Source: Roseibium aggregatum (GTDB taxonomy: Bacteria; Pseudomonadota; Alphaproteobacteria; Rhizobiales; Stappiaceae). From it: 64,000 bases of DNA. A program made the translations under genes and the position numbers. A model generated the notes under the pieces. That model made no database searches and was not told the DNA's origin. It was given only the letters and a program-made list of their open reading frames with translations. Shown in pieces: positions 27,953-35,025 of this stretch. The stretch lies in the NCBI RefSeq assembly GCF_014692675.1, contig NZ_JABFCZ010000008.1:62001-126000 (forward strand), given 5' to 3'. How positions within the stretch are numbered: the stretch's first letter is position 1; each line of letters opens with the position of its first letter.

Positions 27953-29341
27953 ATGTCTATCGGTTTGAGTAGAACTATGAAAAAGCGGAAGCGTATCGTC
28001 CGCAGCGGCCGGGTCCTCAAGGTCGCTCTCGTTTCAGTGGCAGCCGGGATCCTTGCCGGATGCAGCGCCGATGTCGAGCGCTTCGGCGAAGCCCCGATTT
28101 ATACCGGCGGGACGAACAATCAGCGTGCCATTCTGAGCGGCGGGACCAAGCAGCCGACCTACCAGGATATCGTGAACGGCCCCGGAGGGACCGAACGGGG
28201 CCTGCCGCCCGCGGCGTCCCAGCCGACCTATACGGGCTCGGTGACCAAACGCAGCGCCGTGGAACGGGCGAGCCTGCCGTCCTCAAAACCGCAGATCGTG
28301 AAAAGCCAGCAGTCCCGGCCGGTCGAAACCATGCCTGCGCCGGAGGTTGCCTCTTCCGGTGCCGTGCGGTGGAAGAACTGGACGTCCGCCGGCGGGACAA
28401 GGGTGACCGTTCGCGAAGGAGATACGGTCGACACCATATCCCGCCGCTACGGTGTGCCGGTCGAAGCGATTGCAGCCGTCAACGGCATCGAATATCCGGG
28501 CCAGGTCAAACCCGGCCAGTCCCTGCTGATCCCGACCTATGTCCATCCGGCAACGGCGTCGGTCAATACAACGGGGAAGACCGCCAGCCGGCCGCTTTAT
28601 ACCGGGTCGGTCCGTCCGACTGCGCCGGTTGGCGGCGATACGCCGTCTCCGGACCGCAAACCCGTTCACCAGCCGAGCTTCGCCGAAGTGCGTTCCGGCA
28701 AGACATCCGACACGGGCCCCATTCACGTTGCCGCCTTGCCGAAGCGCAAGCCGGTGACGACGACCGGATCGGTGCGCACCGCGTCTGTCCAGAGCGTCAG
28801 CGGCAATGTGCCGGTGCCGCCGGAAATGCCGGCCCATAACAGCAATTCCTCGACGCCGCGGGTCGCGGTCATCACCACCGAAAAGGGTGACGAGGCGAGG
28901 CCGACCGCGCCGATCAAGCCGCAGCAGCAGGTCGCCAGCGTCGAAAAGAGCGATGGCAGCGGGCCGCTGTTCCGCTGGCCGGTGCGCGGCCGGATCATTT
29001 CGGACTTCGGCTCCAAGCCGGGCGGAACCCGCAACGAGGGCGTCAACCTGGCGGTTCCTGAGGGAACGCCGGTGAAGGCAGCCGGAAGCGGGACCGTGAT
29101 CTATGCCGGCAACGAACTGAAGGGCTTCGGCAATCTGGTTCTGCTGCGCCATGCGGATGGTTGGGTGTCGGCCTATGCGCACAACAGCAAGCTGAATGTG
29201 AAGCGCGGCGACAAGGTGTCGAGAGGCGAGGTGATCGCCAATGCCGGGGCGACCGGTTCGGTGTCCCAGCCGCAGGTCCATTTCGAACTGCGCAAGGGAA
29301 ACAAACCCGTCGACCCGATCCAGTATCTGCCGAAAAGCTGA
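27953..29341 (+). CDS. NlpD-like LysM/LytM lipoprotein with degenerate peptidase site
   Basis: A 462-residue lipoprotein: the basic n-region, a hydrophobic stretch and the lipobox ILAGC place lipidated Cys at residue 36. A LysM peptidoglycan-binding domain lies at about 150-195 (VREGDTVDTISRRYGVPVEA). A long Pro/Thr-rich linker precedes a C-terminal M23/LytM domain (about 340-460). The zinc ligands of active M23 peptidases are lost: HxGxD reads NEGVN and HxH reads QVH. This matches the NlpD/EnvC pattern of non-catalytic factors that activate cell-wall amidases at division. It follows surE-pcm as nlpD does in gammaproteobacteria. A second ATG at 27977 would shorten it by eight residues. Confidence 0.85.
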   Translation: MSIGLSRTMKKRKRIVRSGRVLKVALVSVAAGILAGCSADVERFGEAPIYTGGTNNQRAILSGGTKQPTYQDIVNGPGGTERGLPPAASQPTYTGSVTKRSAVERASLPSSKPQIVKSQQSRPVETMPAPEVASSGAVRWKNWTSAGGTRVTVREGDTVDTISRRYGVPVEAIAAVNGIEYPGQVKPGQSLLIPTYVHPATASVNTTGKTASRPLYTGSVRPTAPVGGDTPSPDRKPVHQPSFAEVRSGKTSDTGPIHVAALPKRKPVTTTGSVRTASVQSVSGNVPVPPEMPAHNSNSSTPRVAVITTEKGDEARPTAPIKPQQQVASVEKSDGSGPLFRWPVRGRIISDFGSKPGGTRNEGVNLAVPEGTPVKAAGSGTVIYAGNELKGFGNLVLLRHADGWVSAYAHNSKLNVKRGDKVSRGEVIANAGATGSVSQPQVHFELRKGNKPVDPIQYLPKS

Positions 29342-29374
29342 AGCCGACCGGGTTTCCCGGTGCCATGAACGAAG

Positions 29375-29404
29375 AAGCCCGGCCAGGCGCGCCGGGCTTT
29401 TTTT
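29375..29404 (+). terminator. intrinsic terminator after the LysM/LytM gene
   Basis: A 9-bp stem, AAGCCCGGC/GCCGGGCTT, with a 7-base loop is followed by seven T residues (29398-29404). It closes the serS-surE-pcm-lytM run, and its reverse complement also forms a hairpin at the end of the convergent DUF815 gene. Confidence 0.88.
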
Positions 29405-29415
29405 GTTTCGTCGGA

Positions 29416-30288
29416 TCAGTCCAGGGTCTGGCCGAGACGGCCGGCAAGATCCTGAATGAACTGGAAAGCGACGCGGCCGGAGCGGCTGCCGCGTGTGGTG
29501 GCCCATTCCAGGGCTTCGGCCCGCAGCCGGTCTGCTTCGAGTTTCAGGCCGTAATGGGCCACATAGCCGTTCACCATGTCCAGATAATCGTCCTGGCTGC
29601 ACTTGTGGAAACCGAGCCACAGGCCGAACCGGTCGGACAGCGATACCTTTTCCTCGACCGCCTCGGCCGGATTGATCGCGGTGGACCGCTCATTTTCGAT
29701 CATGTCGCGCGGCAGGAGATGGCGCCGGTTGGACGTGGCGTAAAAGATCACATTGTCCGGCCGTCCTTCGATACCGCCTTCCAGCACCGCCTTCAGGGAC
29801 TTGTAGGACGTGTCGTCCTGGTCGAAGCTCAGGTCGTCGCAGAAGATGATGAAGCGGTAGGGCGTGTCGCGCACCATCTTCATCAGGAGCGGCAGGCTTT
29901 CGATATCCTCCCGGTGAATTTCCACCAGTTTCAGGATGTTGGAGCCCAGTTCTGTGTTGATCGCGGCCTGTGCGGCCTTGACCAGCGACGATTTGCCCAT
30001 GCCGCGCGCGCCCCACAAAAGCGCGTTGTTGGCCGGCAGGCCTTTGGCGAAGCGCCGGGTGTTGTCCAGCAGAAGGTCGCGCAGGCGCGAAACGGCGCAA
30101 AGCAGGGTGATATCGACCCGGTTCACCCTGGTCACGGGAACAAGCTCGCCCGGGTGAGGGGACCAGACAAAGGCTTCGGCTGCGTCGAAATCGGCCGGGC
30201 GGGGCGCCGCCGGCACGGCCCGTTCAATCAGGCCGATCAGGGTATCGAGTTTTTCGTTCAAGCGTGATAGGTCGCTTCCGTCAGACAT
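29416..30288 (-). CDS. DUF815-family AAA+ ATPase
   Basis: A 290-residue protein with a DUF815 ATPase domain at about residues 50-285. Walker A is LLWGARGMGKSSLVKAA and Walker B is YRFIIFCDDLSFDQDD. The conserved ATSNRRHLLPRDMIEN and LSDRFGLWLGFHK segments identify the DUF815 group. The role is not established; family members are widespread in Alpha- and Betaproteobacteria. It lies divergently upstream of yajC, a common neighbour. Confidence 0.88.
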   Translation of the reverse strand: MSDGSDLSRLNEKLDTLIGLIERAVPAAPRPADFDAAEAFVWSPHPGELVPVTRVNRVDITLLCAVSRLRDLLLDNTRRFAKGLPANNALLWGARGMGKSSLVKAAQAAINTELGSNILKLVEIHREDIESLPLLMKMVRDTPYRFIIFCDDLSFDQDDTSYKSLKAVLEGGIEGRPDNVIFYATSNRRHLLPRDMIENERSTAINPAEAVEEKVSLSDRFGLWLGFHKCSQDDYLDMVNGYVAHYGLKLEADRLRAEALEWATTRGSRSGRVAFQFIQDLAGRLGQTLD

Positions 30289-30529
30289 CTGGTCTTGTAA
30301 CCCTTTGCAATGGGGACCATTTCAGCCCCTGTGTGTGCGTGGCAAAGGACTATCATGGCTGGCGGTAACCGAAAACGCCGGATATTCCGGTTTCGGTACG
30401 CCGGATCCCGGTTCAATCCCTTGAAAACCGGAGCGCCGTCGTTATAGTCCGCGCCACTGGAATTGAGGCTTTCTTTCCGGAAACCGTTCAACGGGATCCG
30501 GAAGATGGAGCCGCCCTTAGGAGAGATTA

Positions 30530-30862
30530 ATGTTCATCACCCCAGCCTATGCGCAGACCGGATCTCCCATGAGCCCGGATTTTCTCATGTCTCTGCTGCC
30601 TTTCGTGCTGATCTTCGCGATCATGTATTTCCTGATCATCCGCCCGCAGCGGCAGCGCATGAAGCAGCATCAGGACATGGTGGCAAACCTTCGCCGCGGC
30701 GACACGGTCGTCACGTCCGGCGGCCTGATCGGCAAGGTTTCCAAGGTCGTCGATGACAACGAACTGCAGGTGGAATTGGGCGAAGGCGTGAAAGTGCGCA
30801 TCGTTCGGTCGATGGTTCAGGAAGTACGCTCCAAGTCGGAGCCGGCGAAGGACGGCGCCTGA
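30530..30862 (+). CDS. yajC: YajC, Sec translocon accessory subunit
   Basis: A 110-residue protein with one N-terminal membrane helix (LLPFVLIFAIMYFLIIRPQ) and a small cytoplasmic domain (RRGDTVVTSGGLIGKVSKV). It binds SecDF-YidC in the protein export complex. AGGAGA directly precedes the ATG. The stop codon forms the loop of a GC-rich hairpin (30851-30871). secD follows 102 bp later. Confidence 0.95.
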   Translation: MFITPAYAQTGSPMSPDFLMSLLPFVLIFAIMYFLIIRPQRQRMKQHQDMVANLRRGDTVVTSGGLIGKVSKVVDDNELQVELGEGVKVRIVRSMVQEVRSKSEPAKDGA

Positions 30863-30878
30863 GGCGCCGTCATTTTTA
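30851..30878 (+). terminator. hairpin with the yajC stop codon in its loop; possible terminator/attenuator
   Basis: A perfect 9-bp stem, GACGGCGCC/GGCGCCGTC, encloses a 3-base loop TGA that is the yajC stop codon, and is followed by ATTTTTAA. This has the form of an intrinsic terminator between yajC and secD, probably leaky because secD needs expression too. Ribosomes terminating at the stop would cover the stem. Confidence 0.6.
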
Positions 30879-30964
30879 ATCACCGTCTCACTTTGCCCGG
30901 CCGATGCTGCAGGCCGGGTAGCCCGGAAAGGGCCTTTGAACAGGCCCCAGCTTAGGCTCAAGTC

Positions 30965-32575
30965 ATGCTATACTTCGCTCGCTGGAAGATCGCGCTGATT
31001 GCCGTTGTGATCGCCATAGGCGCCCTTACGACGCTGCCGAACTTCTTTTCTGCCAAGACACTGGAGAGCTGGCCCGGTTTTCTGCCGAAGAACAAGATGG
31101 TTCTCGGCCTCGACCTTCAGGGCGGCGCCTATCTTCTCTACGAGATCGACAAGCAGGACTACATGCAGAAGCGTCTGAAGACGCTGGTCGGTGAAATTCG
31201 CACGGCACTTCGCGAGCAGCCGCGCATCGGTTACACCGGATTGGGCATTCAGGGCGACAGCGCCCAGGTTCGCATCCGCGACCTGACCAAGCTGGACGAG
31301 GCGCGCAAGCGCCTTGACGGGCTGAGGAACCCGCTGGTCAATTCCCTGTTCGGCGGACAGCAGGTGTATGAATTCGCACTGTCCGTATCCGACGACGGCC
31401 TGGCCCGCTTCACCTATACCGAGGAAGGCCTCGCCGACAGGATGCAGTCGATCGTCGAACAGTCGATCGAAGTGATCCGCCGCCGCGTCGACGAACTGGG
31501 AACCACGGAACCCAACATCCAGCGCCAGGGATCGGACCGGATCCTGGTTGAGGCGCCCGGTGAAAGCGATCCGCAGCGGCTGAAGGATCTGATCGGCCAG
31601 ACGGCGCAGCTCACCTTCCATATGGTCGACACCTCCATGTCCGCCGAACAGGCCCTGCAGGGCCGCCCGCCGGTCGGCACGATCATCCTGAATTCGGTCG
31701 ATGACCCGCCCATTCCCTATCTGCTTGAGGAAAATCCGCTGCTGAGCGGCGAGGACCTCGTCGATGCGCAGGTCAGCTTCGATCAGCGCACCAACGAGCC
31801 GGTCGTGAATTTCCGCTTCAATACCGCCGGCGCGCGCAAGTTCTCGATCGTCACCCAGCAGAACGTCGGCAAGCCGTTTGCCATCGTTCTGGACGACGCG
31901 GTGATCTCCGCGCCGGTCATTCGCGAACCGATTACCGGCGGGTCCGGCCAGATCTCCGGCAACTTCACTGTCGAGGGCGCCAACGACCTGGCGGTTCTGC
32001 TTCGCGCCGGTGCGCTGCCGGCCAAGCTGACCGTCATCGAGGAACGCTCGATCGGTCCGGGGCTCGGCGCCGATTCCATCGAAGCCGGCAAGCTCGCCTC
32101 GCTGATCGCGGGCGCCGCGGTGGTCATCTTCATGGTGCTCGCGTACGGACGCTTCGGCGTGATCGCGGATATCGCGCTTGGCGCCAACGTGATCCTGATC
32201 TTCGGTGCGCTGACGGTGCTGCAGGCGACGCTGACCCTGCCGGGCATCGCCGGGATCGTACTGACGATCGGTATGGCGGTGGACGCCAACGTGCTGATCT
32301 TCGAGCGTATTCGCGAGGAGGCGCGGGCAGGGCGCTCCGCCATCTCGGCGATCGATGCCGGCTACAAGCGGGCATTGGGCACCATCATGGACGCCAACAT
32401 CACGACCCTGATTGCGGCCCTGATCCTGTTCCAGCTCGGTTCCGGCCCGGTCAAGGGCTTCGCTGTGACGCTCGCCATCGGTATCTTCACCACGGTGTTT
32501 TCCGCCTTCACCTTCAGTCGCTTGCTCGTCTCCCTCTGGGTGCGGACGCGCCGGCCGTCGAAACTGCCGATCTGA
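30965..32575 (+). CDS. secD: protein translocase subunit SecD
   Basis: A 536-residue RND-type membrane protein that uses the proton gradient to help pull exported proteins through SecYEG. An N-terminal helix is followed by LGLDLQGGAYLLYEID, the large periplasmic P1 domain, and a C-terminal bundle of five helices including GIAGIVLTIGMAVDANVLIFERIREE. The transmembrane acidic residue (MAVDANVLIFE) is present. secF starts 15 bp downstream. Confidence 0.95.
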   Translation: MLYFARWKIALIAVVIAIGALTTLPNFFSAKTLESWPGFLPKNKMVLGLDLQGGAYLLYEIDKQDYMQKRLKTLVGEIRTALREQPRIGYTGLGIQGDSAQVRIRDLTKLDEARKRLDGLRNPLVNSLFGGQQVYEFALSVSDDGLARFTYTEEGLADRMQSIVEQSIEVIRRRVDELGTTEPNIQRQGSDRILVEAPGESDPQRLKDLIGQTAQLTFHMVDTSMSAEQALQGRPPVGTIILNSVDDPPIPYLLEENPLLSGEDLVDAQVSFDQRTNEPVVNFRFNTAGARKFSIVTQQNVGKPFAIVLDDAVISAPVIREPITGGSGQISGNFTVEGANDLAVLLRAGALPAKLTVIEERSIGPGLGADSIEAGKLASLIAGAAVVIFMVLAYGRFGVIADIALGANVILIFGALTVLQATLTLPGIAGIVLTIGMAVDANVLIFERIREEARAGRSAISAIDAGYKRALGTIMDANITTLIAALILFQLGSGPVKGFAVTLAIGIFTTVFSAFTFSRLLVSLWVRTRRPSKLPI

Positions 32576-32590
32576 TCCGGGAGAAGAAAA

Positions 32591-33547
32591 ATGGCATTGC
32601 TCAGACTTATTCCGGACGACACCAAGTTCCGCTTCATGTGGTTGCGGAAGGTCAGTTTTCCGCTTTCGATCGTGCTCGCGATCGCATCGGTGACGCTGTT
32701 CTTCACGGTCGGCCTCAATTTCGGTATCGATTTCAAGGGCGGTACGATCATTGAACTGAAGACCGACGGTCCCGCCGATATCGGGGGGATCCGGTCGGAA
32801 CTCGGGGCCCTGAACCTGGGCGACGTTCAGGTGCAGCAGTTCGGCGCCGATGACGAGGTTCTCGTCCGGATCGAGGAACAATCCGGCGGCGAACTGGCCC
32901 AGCAGTCGGTGGTCGCAAAGATCAAGGCTGCCTTCGAGGGCCAGAAGATCGAATTCCGCCGCACGGAAGTGGTCGGTCCGCGCGTTTCCGGCGAACTGGC
33001 GCGTGCAGGTATAATGGCTGTCGCGGCGGCACTGCTTGCGATCCTGGTCTACATCTGGTTCCGGTTCGAATGGCAGTTCGCCATCGGCGCGATCCTGACG
33101 ACCGCCAACGATGTGCTCGTCACCATCGGCCTGTTCGTCATCCTGCAGCTGGATTTCTCGCTGTCGAGTATCGCGGCGGTGTTGACCATCATCGGTTATT
33201 CGCTGAACGATACGGTGGTCGTCTACGACCGTATTCGCGAGAACCTGCGGCGCTACAAGAAGATAACGCTGACCGAACTGCTCGACCGCTCGATCAACGA
33301 AACCCTGTCGCGGACGACACTGACATCGTTCACCACCTTGCTGGCGCTGATCGCGCTGTGGATCTTCGGCGGCGAGGTGATCCGGTCCTTCACGCTGGCC
33401 ATGATCTTCGGCATCGTGATCGGTACCTATTCGTCGATCTTCCTTGCGGCACCCTTCCTGATCCTGTTCAACCTGCGCGGTGACGGCAAGACGCCGGGCG
33501 GCGAGGATGCGTCGGAGCCGGATGTCGACGCGGAAGCGGCAGCCTGA
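32591..33547 (+). CDS. secF: protein translocase subunit SecF
   Basis: A 318-residue partner of SecD: N-terminal helix, the SecF hallmark GLNFGIDFKGGTIIEL, a periplasmic domain, then five helices including SSIAAVLTIIGYSLNDTVVVYDRIREN. The acidic C-terminal tail is cytoplasmic. It is part of a yajC-secD-secF-Mth938 unit, the next gene starting 18 bp after the stop. Confidence 0.95.
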   Translation: MALLRLIPDDTKFRFMWLRKVSFPLSIVLAIASVTLFFTVGLNFGIDFKGGTIIELKTDGPADIGGIRSELGALNLGDVQVQQFGADDEVLVRIEEQSGGELAQQSVVAKIKAAFEGQKIEFRRTEVVGPRVSGELARAGIMAVAAALLAILVYIWFRFEWQFAIGAILTTANDVLVTIGLFVILQLDFSLSSIAAVLTIIGYSLNDTVVVYDRIRENLRRYKKITLTELLDRSINETLSRTTLTSFTTLLALIALWIFGGEVIRSFTLAMIFGIVIGTYSSIFLAAPFLILFNLRGDGKTPGGEDASEPDVDAEAAA

Positions 33548-33565
33548 TCTTCGGGCGAGGGACAA

Positions 33566-33943
33566 ATGGAAGTCCGCGATGCGCATTTTCCGGGACGGGC
33601 CCCGCTGGACGCCTATGGCGACGGCGGGTTCCGTTTCGCGAACATGTCCCACCGCGGGTCGCTCTTGTGCGTTCCAAGCGGGATCTACGGCTGGAACCTG
33701 ACCGATCCGTCGCAGTTCGATGCGACTGCCTTCGAGCGGGTGTTCGAGGAGCACGACGACATTGAAGTGCTTCTGATCGGCACCGGGAAAGACTTGCGGC
33801 CTTTGCCTGAAGAGCTGAAGGCGGCCTTCCGGGAGGCTGGTATCCTGGCCGATCCCATGTCGACCGGCGCGGCGGTGAGAACCTACAACGTGCTTTTGTC
33901 CGAGGACCGGGCGGTTGCCGCAGCGCTTCTGGCTGTGGACTAA
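33566..33943 (+). CDS. Mth938-domain protein (NDUFAF3 homologue)
   Basis: A 125-residue single-domain protein of the Mth938/DUF498 family. FPGRAPLDAYGDGGFRFANM, then LLIGTGKDLRPLPEELKAAF and STGAAVRTYNVLLSEDRAVA are characteristic. Mitochondrial NDUFAF3, a complex I assembly factor, belongs to this family. The location directly after secDF and just before the NDUFAF6-like gene supports a shared assembly role. The bacterial function is not proven. Confidence 0.85.
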   Translation: MEVRDAHFPGRAPLDAYGDGGFRFANMSHRGSLLCVPSGIYGWNLTDPSQFDATAFERVFEEHDDIEVLLIGTGKDLRPLPEELKAAFREAGILADPMSTGAAVRTYNVLLSEDRAVAAALLAVD

Positions 33944-33951
33944 CCGCGGTG

Positions 33952-34054
33952 CTAGATCGACAGACATCCAATCGGAAGCGATTGGATGTCTAAAGTTGAT
34001 TGCTTTCAAAGTATTAGAGCATCTTTACTGCGTTCAATTGAACGCAGGATGCTC
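33952..34054. repeat. palindromic intergenic repeat, copy A
   Basis: Two back-to-back palindromes. The first is AGACATCCAATCG (33962-33974), loop GAAG, and its exact complement to 33991; outer arms GATCGAC (33955-33961) and GTTGATT (33995-34001) extend it with G-T pairs and an AAA bulge. The second is GAGCATC ... GATGCTC enclosing the palindrome TGCGTTCAATTGAACGCA (34029-34046). A near-identical copy lies at 57472-57572. It begins nine bases after the Mth938 gene stop. Confidence 0.88.
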
Positions 34055-34073
34055 CAGAACCATATGATCCCTC

Positions 34074-34931
34074 ATGAGTTCCGATTTCGACCATGCCCGC
34101 GATCTGGTTTACGAAACCGACCGCGATCGCTACCTGACCGCCCTGTTCGCGGACGCAGAAGACCGGCCCGGTCTGCTGGCGCTTTATGCCTTCAACGCCG
34201 AAATTTCACGGGTGCGCGACATGGTCAGTGATCCGCTGCCGGGCGAGGTCCGGCTGCAATGGTGGCGCGATTATCTTGAGGGCGTGGAGCACGGAACCGC
34301 ATCGGCCAATCCCGTTGCCGCCGCATTGGGAGAAACGATCGAAAGGTATCGCCTGCCCGGAGAGCCCCTGATTGCGATGACGGAGGCAAGGATCTTCGAT
34401 CTTTACGACGATCCCATGCCGAACCTGAACGATCTGGAAGGCTATGCGGGGGAGACGTCTTCAGCCCTGATCCAGCTCGGCAGTCTGATCTTGAACCGTG
34501 GAGAAGATCCGGGAACGGCCGCCATTGCCGGTCATGCCGGCGTTGCCTATGCACTTGCAGGCCTGATGCGGTCGCTGCCATGGCATGCGGCGCGGGGCCA
34601 GATGTATCTGCCGACGGATCTTCTGGACCGGCATGGCGTGGATCCGCAGACCGTCTTCAGGGGCGAAGCCACGAACGAATTGCGCTCGGCATTGGCGGAA
34701 TTACGGTCCCATGTGCGCCATCACCTGGAACGGGTCCGGCAGCAGGTCGGGGATATTCCGCCCCATGTCGCCCCGGCCTTTTTGCCCGTCGCCCTGGTGG
34801 AGCCGTTTCTGAAGCGCATGGAAAAGCCGGGACATGATCCGTTGCGCGAACCGGTGCGCATGTCCCAGCTCCGCCGGCAATGGATCCTGTGGCGCGCAGC
34901 CCGCAAATCCGGCGCCGTGATCTCCCGCTAA
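34074..34931 (+). CDS. NDUFAF6-like squalene/phytoene synthase-fold protein, probably non-catalytic
   Basis: A 285-residue protein of the squalene/phytoene synthase superfamily. The first Asp-rich region is RDMVSDPLPGEVRLQWWRDYLE. The second, normally GxAxQLxNxxRDxxED followed by GRxYLP, reads GVAYALAGLMRSLPWHAARG then QMYLP, so the catalytic aspartates are gone. The human complex I assembly factor NDUFAF6 has the same replacement (LRATPYHGSR-type). Together with the preceding NDUFAF3-like gene this points to complex I assembly or a membrane-lipid-related role rather than carotenoid synthesis. No crt genes are nearby. Confidence 0.78.
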   Translation: MSSDFDHARDLVYETDRDRYLTALFADAEDRPGLLALYAFNAEISRVRDMVSDPLPGEVRLQWWRDYLEGVEHGTASANPVAAALGETIERYRLPGEPLIAMTEARIFDLYDDPMPNLNDLEGYAGETSSALIQLGSLILNRGEDPGTAAIAGHAGVAYALAGLMRSLPWHAARGQMYLPTDLLDRHGVDPQTVFRGEATNELRSALAELRSHVRHHLERVRQQVGDIPPHVAPAFLPVALVEPFLKRMEKPGHDPLREPVRMSQLRRQWILWRAARKSGAVISR

Positions 34932-35025
34932 CCCCTACGCCCTCAGCGGACTTGGGCGCACGTAACCGACTATTCAACCTTCCCTGATAGGCTCCTCCTG
35001 ATTTCGGGAAGGGAAGCGGGCATCC

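Noticed and set aside
30395..30450. tRNA-like T-arm (GGTTCAATCC) near 30407
   Set aside because: No acceptor stem, anticodon arm or CCA context could be formed around it.
30968..34009. A ~1000-codon minus-strand frame across secD, secF and the Mth938 gene
   Set aside because: Antisense shadow of three well-identified genes; composition is Arg/Asp/Gln-rich without any motif.
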